A stretch of DNA of 64,000 nucleotides from Paraburkholderia sp. BCC1886 (GCF_900996245.1 NZ_CAAJGK010000052.1:496001-560000); one strand, 5' to 3'. Shown: positions 45,101-52,963, numbered from the stretch's first letter. The notes: a model not told the origin generated them from the letters alone. Made by a program: numbers and translations.

Positions 45101-45318
45101 GCGAGCTTCACGCGGTTGCTTTCTGCTTCTGCTTTCTGCTTTTTGCTTGCGATTACGGACCGGCGCTCATCGAGCGCCGGTTTGCATTTCCGTATCTAAC
45201 TTTTCGCACCCGGGTCTTGCGAGAACGCTCATGCTCCGCTCCCGGAACCGGGTGCGCATGCGGTTCGACATGCTGTTTGAAACCGCCGCGCGACTGAATG
45301 ACAGCGTGGGTCCATCGT
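45101..45318. other. flhA-flhF intergenic segment
   Basis: It contains a run of repeated TTTCTGC/TTCTGC units at about 45119-45148, the terminator at 45159-45186 and no gene. The class II promoter module begins at 45319. Confidence 0.6.
45159..45186 (+). terminator. Terminator after flhA
   Basis: ACCGGCGCTC, ATC loop, GAGCGCCGGT, then TTGCATTTC. A 10-bp perfect stem; the U-tract is interrupted. Confidence 0.65.
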
Positions 45319-45381
45319 TCGAATTGCCCCGCTTTAACGGTCTTTATCCATCGATCGTCACACGACGGGTTTCGCAATAAT
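45319..45381 (+). promoter_or_regulatory. Class II (FlhDC-type) promoter of flhF-flhG-fliA
   Basis: TCGAA at 45319, CCCCGCTTTAAC, GTCTTTATCC at 45340, CGATCG at 45352 and -10 AATAAT at 45376. Distances from TCGAA (21 nt to GTCTTTATCC, 57 nt to -10) equal those at flhB. Confidence 0.65.
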
Positions 45382-45443
45382 GATCTCAATGGGAAGCGGT
45401 ATGTTGCCGATCCGTTAGTCCGTTCAGCTCATCGGGGTCCATC

Positions 45444-47360
45444 TTGAACATTCGTAAATTTGTCGGTGCAACCAGTCGTGACGCTTTGCGCCTCGTACGC
45501 GAAGCGTTGGGCGCGGATGCGGTCGTACTGTCCAGCCGCACGATGGACGACGGCAGCGTCGAGATCGTCGCACTGGCCGACAGCGACCTCGCCGCCATCG
45601 CGCCGAAAGCACCGCGCAACGCACACGCGATGTCGATGAATGCGACGCCGGCACAAGCCGCACTCGCGGCGCCCCGTGCGCAGACGATGGCCGCCAATCC
45701 GTATGCGAGCGGTATGCCCGATGTGTTCTCGTCGGTGTTCGGCGCGAGCCCCGAAGCGGGTGCGGAGACGATGGGCAACAGCGGCAATGGCAACGCCGGT
45801 TCGGCGTCGACCAGTGACCTGTCCACGACTTCACGCTCCACCGACACCGCCCCTGCGACTTCCGTCGCGGCAGAACAGCCGAGCGCCCGCGCCGCGGCTT
45901 CGCGTCTGACCGAAGACCTGCGCGCCGATCTGCTGAAGGCGGTCGGTGTGTCGCCCGCCACCGCAGCCGAGATGCCGGCGCCGCGCACGATGGCCGAATC
46001 GAATCCCTGGTTGATCGATCACGCCCGCCGTATCGCCGCCGAACAGCAACAGCCGGCCGAAGCCATCGCAGCGTCCGCGATGACACCGGCCGCCGCGATG
46101 GCCAAGGGCCTCGGCGCCGCGGTCGAACCGGTCAAGGCCGCCGCGCGTGCCGCGACGCCGACGCCGGCCTTCCCGAAGCCGGCTCAGGCTGCTGCTGCAC
46201 GCGTCGGCGAAACACCCGACTGGGCGCGCGAAGCCGCCCAAATTGCGGCGCGTCGCGCAATGCCGAAAACGCCGGCATCGCAAGCAACCCAAACCACGCA
46301 AGCCACTCATGCGGCGAACGACGACGCCCGCAGTTCGTCCGCCGTCGCCGATGCGATCAGGACGCGCATGGAGCAGGTCGTCAACGAGACCGTGATGAGC
46401 GAGCTCTCGTCGATGCGCGGGATGATGGAAGAGCACTTCGCCGGTCTGCTGTGGAGCGACCGCCAGCGCCGCAACCCGACGCGCGCTGCGCTGACCAAGC
46501 ATCTGTTCGCCGCCGGCTTTTCCGCGCAGCTCGTGCAGATGATGGTCGACAACCTGCCCGACGAACTCGCCGACATGGACGGCGGCATGGACTGGGTGCG
46601 CTCGGTGCTCGAGTCGAACCTGCCGGTGATGGAAGACGAAGACGCGCTGATGGAGCGCGGCGGCGTGTTCGCGCTGATGGGCCCGACCGGTGTCGGCAAG
46701 ACCACCACCACCGCCAAGCTGGCCGCGCGCTGCGTGATGCGCTTCGGCGCCAGCAAGGTCGCGCTGCTGACCACCGACAGCTACCGGATCGGCGGTCACG
46801 AACAACTGCGTATTTTCGGCAAGATTCTCGGCGTGTCGGTTCACGCGGTGAAGGACGGCGCCGATCTGCAACTCGCGCTCTCCGAGTTGCGCAACAAACA
46901 CATCGTGCTGATCGACACGATCGGCATGAGCCAGCGCGACCGGCTCGTCTCCGAGCAGATCGCCATGCTGTGCCGCGCCGGTCAGCCGGTGCAGCGTCTG
47001 CTGCTGCTCAATGCGACCAGCCACGGCGACACGCTCAACGAAGTCGTGCAGGCGTACCAGCGCGCGCCGGATCAACAGCCGCTGGCCGGCTGCATCCTGA
47101 CGAAGCTCGACGAAGCCACCAACCTGGGCGGCGTGCTCGATACGGTGATCCGCTACAAGCTGCCGGTGCATTACGTGTCGACCGGTCAGAAGGTGCCCGA
47201 GAACCTGTACGTGGCCACCCGCAAGTTTTTGATCAAGAGCGCGTTCTGCATTCCGCGCGACCACTCGCCGTTCGTCCCGCAGGACGACGACATTCCCGCG
47301 CTGCTGTCCGCGCTGTCCGCGCGTTCGACGTCCGAACTGCACGAGGTCCGCTTTGCATAA
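45444..47360 (+). CDS. flhF: Signal-recognition-type GTPase FlhF
   Basis: A 638-residue SRP-GTPase that sets the position of flagella. The B domain begins MNIRKFVGATSRDALRLVRE; a long low-complexity Ala/Thr/Pro linker (about 60-290) follows; the NG domain has the P-loop FALMGPTGVGKTTTTAKLAA (around 411-430), TTDSYRIGGHEQLRIFGKIL, the G3 box LIDTIGMSQRDRL and the G4 box ILTKLDEATNLGG. The start is TTG 45444 with CGGGG upstream. flhG overlaps its 3' end, as usual for the FlhF/FlhG pair. Confidence 0.96.
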   Translation: MNIRKFVGATSRDALRLVREALGADAVVLSSRTMDDGSVEIVALADSDLAAIAPKAPRNAHAMSMNATPAQAALAAPRAQTMAANPYASGMPDVFSSVFGASPEAGAETMGNSGNGNAGSASTSDLSTTSRSTDTAPATSVAAEQPSARAAASRLTEDLRADLLKAVGVSPATAAEMPAPRTMAESNPWLIDHARRIAAEQQQPAEAIAASAMTPAAAMAKGLGAAVEPVKAAARAATPTPAFPKPAQAAAARVGETPDWAREAAQIAARRAMPKTPASQATQTTQATHAANDDARSSSAVADAIRTRMEQVVNETVMSELSSMRGMMEEHFAGLLWSDRQRRNPTRAALTKHLFAAGFSAQLVQMMVDNLPDELADMDGGMDWVRSVLESNLPVMEDEDALMERGGVFALMGPTGVGKTTTTAKLAARCVMRFGASKVALLTTDSYRIGGHEQLRIFGKILGVSVHAVKDGADLQLALSELRNKHIVLIDTIGMSQRDRLVSEQIAMLCRAGQPVQRLLLLNATSHGDTLNEVVQAYQRAPDQQPLAGCILTKLDEATNLGGVLDTVIRYKLPVHYVSTGQKVPENLYVATRKFLIKSAFCIPRDHSPFVPQDDDIPALLSALSARSTSELHEVRFA

Positions 47361-48222
47361 ACACATGTCCGATCAGGCAGAAGGGTTGCGGCGCCTGCTG
47401 GCGCGCAGCGGTTCGCGCGTGATGGCGGTGACGGCCGGATCGGCCAGCGCCGGTTGCACGACGACGGTGGTGAACCTCGCCGCTGCGCTCGCGCAGCAAG
47501 GCAAGGACGTGCTGGTCATCGACGAATGCGTCGGTGCGAATTCGGTCGGCGAGATGCTCGGCGGCGCGCGCGGTGCGGGTCACTTCGGCGCCGTGGTGCG
47601 CGGAGAAATGGCGCTCGACGACGCGGTTGCGCGCCATCCGCTCGGTTTCGCGGTATTGAACGCTGCGCGGCCGAGTCGCGAAGGTCATGGCGTCGCGCAA
47701 CTCGGCGTGGTGCTGCACGGTTCCGCGGACGTCGTGCTGATCGACGCGCAACTGGATTCGCAAGGTCAGTTGTCGCCGCTCGCGACGCAGGCGCACGACG
47801 TGATGATCGTCACGCGCATGGCGGCTCAGGCGATTACCGATGCGTACGCGTGCATGAAGCGCCTGCATTACGCGCATGCCATCGCGCAGTTCCGCGTGCT
47901 GGTGAACTTCGTGCAGAGCGTGAGCGATGCGCAGACTGCTTTTACGAATCTGGCCGGCGTGGCCGGGCGCTACCTGACGGTGGCGCTGGCCGACGCCGGT
48001 TGTATTGCCGCCGATGTGCGGATGGCGCGAGCCCAGGAGTTGTCGCGCTGTGTCGTCGACGCGTTTCCGTCGACACCGGCTGCGCGCGATTTCCGGCACC
48101 TCGCCGCCGAATTGCAGTACTGGCCGATGCGGCCAGCGATGTCGTCGCAGACGCCATGGATGGCGCCCGCGACAGTTACAGCGGCGCAACACGCCGACCA
48201 ACCGTCCGCGCAGCACGCCTGA
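47353..48222 (+). CDS. flhG: MinD-like ATPase family FlhG/FleN, with degenerate Walker A
   Basis: A 289-residue MinD/ParA-type protein that limits flagellar number and restrains FlhF. The P-loop position reads AVTAGSASAGCTTTVVNLAA: the deviant Walker A would be GKGGVGKT, so both lysines are replaced (Ser30 and Cys35). Walker B region DVVLIDAQLDSQGQLSPL and the switch VMIVTRMAAQAITDAYACMK are recognisable. The start may be TTG 47353 (GAGGT upstream, overlapping flhF) or ATG 47365 (MSDQAEGLRR). Its place between flhF and fliA supports the name. Confidence 0.9.
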   Translation: MHKHMSDQAEGLRRLLARSGSRVMAVTAGSASAGCTTTVVNLAAALAQQGKDVLVIDECVGANSVGEMLGGARGAGHFGAVVRGEMALDDAVARHPLGFAVLNAARPSREGHGVAQLGVVLHGSADVVLIDAQLDSQGQLSPLATQAHDVMIVTRMAAQAITDAYACMKRLHYAHAIAQFRVLVNFVQSVSDAQTAFTNLAGVAGRYLTVALADAGCIAADVRMARAQELSRCVVDAFPSTPAARDFRHLAAELQYWPMRPAMSSQTPWMAPATVTAAQHADQPSAQHA

Positions 48223-48249
48223 AGGGCGGCACAGGACAAGGGGTGCACG

Positions 48250-48984
48250 ATGTATAACGCTCAGGGGAAGATTTCCCAGGCCGAAGTTCTGACGAAGTAC
48301 GCACCGCTGGTGCGTCGCCTCGGCTTGCAGCTCGTGGCGAAAATGCCGGCCAGCGTCGATCTCGACGATCTGATCCAGGCCGGCATGATCGGCCTGCTCG
48401 ACGCCGCGAGCCGCTACAAGGAAGACCAGGGCGCGCAGTTCGAAACCTATGCGAGCCAGCGGATTCGCGGCGCGATGCTCGACGAGTTGCGCAGCAACGA
48501 CTGGTTGCCGCGCAGCCTGCGACGCACCTCGCGCGAAGTGGAAACGGCGGTGCACAAGGTCGAACAGAATCTGGGCCGCTCGGCGAGCGAAACCGAGATT
48601 GCCGATCACCTTAAGATGCCGCTCGACGAGTACCAGTCGATGCTGCAGGACCTGCATGGCAGCCAGCTGATCTACTACGAAGACTTCGACCGCTCCGCGG
48701 ACGACGAGCCGTTTCTCGACCGCTACTGCGTCGATCATTCGGACCCGCTCTCCGCCTTGCTCGACGACAGCCTGCGCTCGGCGCTGGTCGAAGCCATCGA
48801 CCGTTTGCCGGATCGCGAGAAGCTCCTGATGTCGCTCTACTACGAGCGCGGCATGAATCTGCGCGAGATTGGCGCGGTGATGGAAGTGAGCGAATCGCGC
48901 GTGTGCCAGTTGCATAGCCAGGCGGTGGCGCGCTTGCGCACGCGGTTGCGCGAGATGGCCTGGGCGAACGCCGAGGCGACTTGA
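48250..48984 (+). CDS. fliA: Flagellar sigma factor FliA (sigma-28)
   Basis: A 244-residue sigma-70-family factor. Region 2: YAPLVRRLGLQLVAKMPASV, DLDDLIQAGMIGLLDAASRY, FETYASQRIRGAMLDELRSN; region 3: LPRSLRRTSREVETAVHKVE; region 4: LPDREKLLMSLYYERGMNLR and IGAVMEVSESRVCQLHSQAV. It directs transcription of the five sigma-28 promoters in this window and is held by FlgM. It lies 28 nt after flhG in the same operon. Confidence 0.97.
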   Translation: MYNAQGKISQAEVLTKYAPLVRRLGLQLVAKMPASVDLDDLIQAGMIGLLDAASRYKEDQGAQFETYASQRIRGAMLDELRSNDWLPRSLRRTSREVETAVHKVEQNLGRSASETEIADHLKMPLDEYQSMLQDLHGSQLIYYEDFDRSADDEPFLDRYCVDHSDPLSALLDDSLRSALVEAIDRLPDREKLLMSLYYERGMNLREIGAVMEVSESRVCQLHSQAVARLRTRLREMAWANAEAT

Positions 48985-49003
48985 GCCGGATTGGCTTTGG
49001 TAC

Positions 49004-49330
49004 TTAGGGGGCGCACGCAGGGGCGCACGCAGGGGCGCATTCGGGGGCGCACTCGGGGCGCCCCTTGACGAAGCCCCAGGTAAAGGTAAAGGGAAGGGCC
49101 GCATAGTCCGGATTGCGTCGATGTTCGCCGAGCGTGAGGCGCTCGGGCATCGGCAGTCCTTCGTCGAGCAGCGCGTCGAGATGCTGCTCGATCGCTTCTT
49201 TCGCATTCGCCTACGCTTCTTCGAGCGTCTCTCCCGCCGGGTGACAACCCGCAATGTCGGGCACCACTACACCGAACGCATGCTGTGCGTCGCCCGATTC
49301 GATCGCGATCGGGAAAATCAGGTTTTTCAT
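49004..49330 (-). pseudogene. hicB: Broken HicB-family antitoxin gene
   Basis: On the minus strand ATG 49330 starts a HicB-like sequence: MKNLIFPIAIESGDAQHAFG, VVVPDIAGCHPAGETLEEA, then an in-frame TAG (49213-49211, codon 40), then ANAKEAIEQHLDALLDEGLP and MPERLTLGEHRRNPDYAALP, FTFTWGFVKGRP. The frame is otherwise open to TAA at 49004. The first block matches the VVVPDxPGCxxxGxTxxEAxxNAxEAIE core of HicB. The end is built of a 12-bp repeat coding x-C-A-P. No hicA toxin was found on either side. The gene is probably dead. Confidence 0.8.
49008..49055. repeat. Four 12-bp tandem repeats at the end of the hicB relic
   Basis: GGGGCGCACGCA twice, GGGGCGCATTCG, GGGGCGCACTCG, then GGGCGCCCC. Read on the minus strand in the hicB frame each unit encodes four residues (Glu or Ala)-Cys-Ala-Pro. 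Confidence 0.92.
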
Positions 49331-49416
49331 TTCAGGCGCCGTTCGTAGCGCACGCCGCGAACCGGTCACACGACGACACCTCCCTCGCTAGCGGAAGCGC
49401 CCCGCAGCCGGCCTCC

Positions 49417-49447
49417 AAAAGAAAAAGGCCCGTTAAAGAACGAGCCC
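49417..49447 (-). terminator. Intrinsic terminator of flgM-flgN
   Basis: On the minus strand GGCTCGTT/AACGGGCC (one G-U) is followed by TTTTTCTTTT. It lies 25 nt after flgN. Confidence 0.9.
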
Positions 49448-49472
49448 TTGTTTCACCGACGCAGAAGAGAAT

Positions 49473-49919
49473 TTACAACCCGACTCGTGCCGGAATCCGT
49501 CCGTCCGGTCCATAGAAGCCAGCCTTGCGTGGCACGGCGACCTGCAGCGCGGTAAGTGCCCGCTGGTTGTAGTCCATCCGCACGCGAATCAGTTCGCCAT
49601 TGCTGGTGTTGACGCGGCGCGCCCTTTCGGCCGCCTTCTGCAGCAGCGACCATTGCGTGGCGAGGCGGGTATCGGCGGCAGCGGCGCGTTCCATGCCGGC
49701 CCAGCCGGCCGGCAAGCCCATCTCGACGAGCAAACCGTCGCGCGTCGCTTCGAGCCTCGCCAACTGGCCGACCAGCTCGGTTTTCTTTTCCACGATAGGC
49801 GGCAACATCTCCATCGGGGACAAGGCGATGAGCGCCCTGGTTTCGAGCGTCAGGACCGACGCGAAGGCCTCGACGGCCGAATACTCTTCGATGAGGGTGG
49901 CAAGCAGGGCGTCTTTCAT
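49473..49919 (-). CDS. flgN: Flagellar export chaperone FlgN
   Basis: A 148-residue helical protein that escorts FlgK and FlgL to the export gate. Family features are a long N-terminal helix (ALLATLIEEYSAVEAFASVL), VEKKTELVGQLARLEATRDG and LIRVRMDYNQRALTALQVAV followed by GFYGPDGR, the common end motif. It starts at ATG 49919, 94 nt after flgM on the same strand, with a terminator behind it. Confidence 0.92.
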   Translation of the reverse strand: MKDALLATLIEEYSAVEAFASVLTLETRALIALSPMEMLPPIVEKKTELVGQLARLEATRDGLLVEMGLPAGWAGMERAAAADTRLATQWSLLQKAAERARRVNTSNGELIRVRMDYNQRALTALQVAVPRKAGFYGPDGRIPARVGL

Positions 49920-50013
49920 CTCAACAACTCGCTGAACGCAGCGGCTCGCCGATACTTCACGAGCCGGGTTTGTCGAATGCCGCCCGGCAATTCACCGTAC
50001 TTCGATGTGTCGA

Positions 50014-50385
50014 TCAGTTGCCGGTCGACGGGGTTTGGGTTTGCAGCAGGTCGCGCGCGGTGCTGATGACGCCGTCCGCAATTTTGCCGGAGTCGATCTT
50101 CAGCGAGCCGTCCTTGATGGCCGCCTTGATCGCCTCGACGTGCGCCGTGTCGATGTCGGCCGAGCCGGACGCCGCCAGATTGCGCAGATTCTGCGACAGA
50201 CCCGACAGGCTGACGCTGGCGTCGCCCGACGTGCTGGACGTGCTGGCCGTGCTGGCCGTGCTGGCCGTGCTCGTGCCGGCTGTCTGCGCGCTGGTGCTCG
50301 TGGCCGTCGCGTCGGCGGCGGACGAGCGGGACGAGGCGTCTTTCAACGGCGGCAGATTCGAATTGGTTGTGGAATCGACTTTCAC
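50014..50385 (-). CDS. flgM: Anti-sigma-28 factor FlgM
   Basis: A 123-residue protein that binds FliA until exported through the finished hook. The FliA-binding C-terminal half has VSLSGLSQNLRNLAASGSAD, VEAIKAAIKDGSLKIDSGKI and ADGVISTARDLL. The N-terminal half is a disordered Ser/Thr/Ala stretch with a 9-bp DNA repeat giving TAS units. A sigma-28 promoter lies at 50414-50441, giving the usual FliA-FlgM feedback loop. Confidence 0.95.
   Translation of the reverse strand: MKVDSTTNSNLPPLKDASSRSSAADATATSTSAQTAGTSTASTASTASTSSTSGDASVSLSGLSQNLRNLAASGSADIDTAHVEAIKAAIKDGSLKIDSGKIADGVISTARDLLQTQTPSTGN
50231..50275. repeat. 9-bp tandem repeat inside flgM
   Basis: GTGCTGGAC, three copies of GTGCTGGCC and GTGCTCGTG in a row; in the flgM frame this gives repeated Thr-Ala-Ser in the disordered N-terminal region. 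Confidence 0.88.
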
Positions 50386-50413
50386 GATGGGCTTCCTGAA
50401 CGATTTGATCCTG

Positions 50414-50441
50414 ATAACGGCAGGCAGTGATCAAAACTTTA
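50414..50441 (-). promoter_or_regulatory. Sigma-28 (FliA) promoter of flgM-flgN
   Basis: On the minus strand TAAAGTTT (50441-50434), 12 nt, GCCGTTAT (50421-50414). The -35 half is a perfect match; the spacer is 1 nt longer than at the other sites. Confidence 0.8.
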
Positions 50442-50586
50442 GCGCATTCGCTCCAGCTTTTCCCTTGCATTTCAAGACTATCCGGCTGCGGCGCCGGTTC
50501 CGAACCCGGCTTCACGACCGCGCAGCGCCGGCTCGCCGGCCCGGGCAGCGAGCCCGAACTCATAGTGGCGTGCGGTGCGAGCGGTT

Positions 50587-52173
50587 TCACAGCTGAATCT
50601 CCACCGTCGTGCCGTCCTTCACGATGCCGGACACGATCTGGCCGTTGGCCGTCTTGACCCGCACCGATTGTCCCGGCGACGCGTTGTTCATCGCGCTGCC
50701 TTCGGCCGAGATGGCGAAGCCGACGCCCGCGGCGACGACCCGCACGGTCTGGCCGATCGACACGGCCGACGCGCTTTTCAGCATGTCGAGCCGCAGCGGG
50801 CTGCCGCCGGCGACCCGCGTGAGCGTGGTGGCACCGATCACTTGCGACGGATCCGTGACGATCGCTTGCGGCAGATAGGTCAGATCGCCCTCGCGCGCGA
50901 CGAGGTCGGCGGCGCCCAGCACTTCGCCCGGCGACATCGCGCGGGCGGCCAGATAGTAGGTCGCATGCAGCGACACGCGCGCTTGCAGATACATCGTCCA
51001 TGGCCGTTCGCCGACGCAGCGCACGCCGACGCTCACCTGGCCCCACAGACGCGCGCCGCTCGGCAGGAACGGCTCGAGCGACGTGCAGGCCGCGAGGCCG
51101 CGCGGAAACGCCGGCGCAATGGTGATGTCGATCTTGCCGGGCAAGCCGGCGGATTGCTGTTGCAGGAACGCGAGCGCGGTCTGCCGGATCGCTTCGGGAT
51201 CTTGCTGGCCGGCGAGCGGCGTGCCGCGGGCAGGCAGGGCGGCGCGCGCGTTCTGGAGTGCAGGGGAGGCCGGCATGCGCGCCGAGGCGGCGCCGCGGGC
51301 CGAGGTGGACGAAAGGCTGGCGGCATTATTGTTCGCGGCAGTGGCGACCGCTGGAAGCGACGCCGTAGCTACCGCCGCCGCATTAGCAACAGGCACCGTC
51401 GCAGCCACGCGTGCAGGCAAAGGCTTACCGTTCGCACCCAACTGCGGCGGCTCGCCGCGCGACGCGAGACTATCGAAACCGTTCGCCGTGGCGAGGCCGG
51501 TCGCATCGACCGGCTGCGGCGCATTCACGGCCACCGGCTGCACGCCCGCACGCGGCCGCGTACCGCCGGGTTGCGGCGCGGGCGAGATCACCACCGGCAC
51601 CACCTGGCGCGAATCCGGCACGAAGTTGACCCGCGTGAGGCCATTCGCCGCTGCCGCCTTCACCCCGGCCCCCGGGCCCGGAATAGTCACGACGCCGTTG
51701 GCATCCGGTTTCAGCGTGGTGGCGATCATGCGCGGCGTCGCGGCCGTGGCCTCCGCGCCGGTTCCATCGATCACGATGGCGCCGTCGGCTTGCGCCGCGC
51801 GCGTGAACGCATCCGCCTCGCGTGCCTTCGAACCCGACGACAACGACAACGACTGCGCCGTCGCCGCAGCGAGCGTCGCCGGCGAGCCCGCGCGTTTCGG
51901 CGGCGCGGCCTGCATCTGTTCAGCCAGCGCGGCGAGCGCGGCAGGATTCTTTTCTCCGGGACCGGCGATCACGATCGGACCGCCCGCGTCCTGCGCCTTC
52001 GCCGCCACCGGCAGCAGCACGACGCCGCCGGCCACCCAGATCGTCACGTTGACGACCAGCTTCACCGCAAGACGACAGGCGCCGCGAGCAACACGCCTGA
52101 GTGCAACGACGCCCACGCGATACGCCACCGCGCGACTCGCACGATGCGTCGGATCGAAAGTGGGCTGGTCCAT
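50587..52173 (-). CDS. flgA: P-ring chaperone FlgA with a long N-terminal extension
   Basis: A 528-residue protein; FlgA is usually 220-250 residues. The C-terminal SAF domain is clear (about 340-528): YYLAARAMSPGEVLGAADLV, DPSQVIGATTLTRVAGGSPL, SIGQTVRVVAAGVGFAISAE and GQSVRVKTANGQIVSGIVKD. It helps FlgI form the periplasmic P ring. The first 60 residues contain a membrane segment and a likely signal cleavage (VAAKA-QDAGG). Residues 60-335 are an Ala/Pro-rich extension with three GxIVIxGxG-like repeats (64-74, 130-141, 159-170). ATG 52173 has GGAGAAA. Confidence 0.93.
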   Translation of the reverse strand: MDQPTFDPTHRASRAVAYRVGVVALRRVARGACRLAVKLVVNVTIWVAGGVVLLPVAAKAQDAGGPIVIAGPGEKNPAALAALAEQMQAAPPKRAGSPATLAAATAQSLSLSSGSKAREADAFTRAAQADGAIVIDGTGAEATAATPRMIATTLKPDANGVVTIPGPGAGVKAAAANGLTRVNFVPDSRQVVPVVISPAPQPGGTRPRAGVQPVAVNAPQPVDATGLATANGFDSLASRGEPPQLGANGKPLPARVAATVPVANAAAVATASLPAVATAANNNAASLSSTSARGAASARMPASPALQNARAALPARGTPLAGQQDPEAIRQTALAFLQQQSAGLPGKIDITIAPAFPRGLAACTSLEPFLPSGARLWGQVSVGVRCVGERPWTMYLQARVSLHATYYLAARAMSPGEVLGAADLVAREGDLTYLPQAIVTDPSQVIGATTLTRVAGGSPLRLDMLKSASAVSIGQTVRVVAAGVGFAISAEGSAMNNASPGQSVRVKTANGQIVSGIVKDGTTVEIQL

Positions 52174-52208
52174 CGGGTTTCTCCATCGAATACGTCGGTA
52201 CGCTTTGC

Positions 52209-52247
52209 ATTCTAGTGAGCGGCTCCTTTGCGCAAACGTCGAATAGA
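52209..52247 (-). promoter_or_regulatory. Class II promoter of flgA
   Basis: On the minus strand CTATTCG (52246-52240) followed by a -10 TAGAAT (52214-52209); the distance from the half-site to the -10 is 33 nt, against 34 for the divergent flgB promoter. It shares the pyrimidine centre (52248-52261) with it. Confidence 0.55.
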
Positions 52248-52301
52248 AGCCCCCTTTCCCGGTTATTCGTCCGATTGCCGCTTGCGTTCGGCCCATAAGA
52301 T
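52239..52301 (+). promoter_or_regulatory. Class II (FlhDC-type) promoter of flgB-flgJ
   Basis: TCGAATA at 52239, CCCCCTTTCCCG, then GTTATTCG at 52262, and a -10 TAAGAT at 52296-52301. TCGAA to -10 is 57 nt, as at flhB and flhF. CGAATA and TATTCG form an inverted repeat with an 18-nt gap, suiting a symmetric activator such as FlhDC. Confidence 0.65.
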
Positions 52302-52391
52302 GCACCTCATGGAAAAAAGGCTTTCCTGCCAGGCGCAGTTCTCACACGAGGCGCGCCGCGGAAAGCCTCGGAACGTTCTCCGGAGAGGCTC

Positions 52392-52886
52392 ATGCTGGAC
52401 AAACTCGATGCCGAATTCGCCTTTGGTCGGCAAGCGCTCGATGTGCGCGCTTATCGCCAGGAACTGCTGTCTTCGAATATCGCCAACGCCGATACCCCCG
52501 GGTACAAGGCGCGCGACGTCGACTTCGCTTCGTCGCTCGCCGGCGCGTTGAAGAAAACCGGAAGCGGCACGGCGAGCGGCGCGTCCAACACGTCGACGCT
52601 CGCGATGGCCCAGCCGGCCGGCGTGACCAGCGGCATGTCGATGGTGTCGACCGAGCCGGGCCACATGGCCGGCAAGGCGACGCTGATTCCGACCGGCGGC
52701 ACCACCGACGACTACGGCAATCTGCAATACCGCAATCCGACCCAGCCCGCGCTCGACGGCAACACGGTCGACATCGACACGGAACGGGTGCAGTTCGCCG
52801 ACAACACGCTGCATTTCGAGTCGGGCATGACGGTGTTGTCGAACCAGATCAAGACCATGCTGGCCGCAATCCAGTCGGGTTCATAA
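52392..52886 (+). CDS. flgB: Flagellar proximal rod protein FlgB
   Basis: A 164-residue rod protein. The N-terminal flagella basal-body rod motif is ALDVRAYRQELLSSNIANAD with TPGYKARDVDF; the C-terminus has NTVDIDTERVQFADNTLHFE. It is exported by the type III apparatus without cleavage. A Ser/Thr/Ala-rich insertion of about 20 residues near 57-75 is unusual for FlgB. GGAGAGG precedes ATG 52392. First gene of flgBCDEFGHIJ. Confidence 0.97.
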   Translation: MLDKLDAEFAFGRQALDVRAYRQELLSSNIANADTPGYKARDVDFASSLAGALKKTGSGTASGASNTSTLAMAQPAGVTSGMSMVSTEPGHMAGKATLIPTGGTTDDYGNLQYRNPTQPALDGNTVDIDTERVQFADNTLHFESGMTVLSNQIKTMLAAIQSGS

Positions 52887-52963
52887 GCCGAACGGCAGCA
52901 AGACAAAATCGCTACGGGATTTAACGTGAGGCCGGCTCGAACCGGCAGGAGAGGTCAGGAAAC

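Noticed and set aside
42754-45297. 847-codon plus-strand frame overlapping flhA in another frame
   Set aside because: Arg-rich shadow of flhA; the flhA frame carries all the family motifs.
48994-49070. Terminator of fliA in the GC-rich repeat
   Set aside because: GGGCGCCCC is palindromic but there is no U-tract; the 12-bp coding repeat explains the composition better.
49331-49472. Search for a hicA toxin upstream of the hicB relic
   Set aside because: No frame with the HicA double-stranded-RNA-binding pattern (GSHxxxxH) was found; the segment holds only the flgN terminator and spacer.
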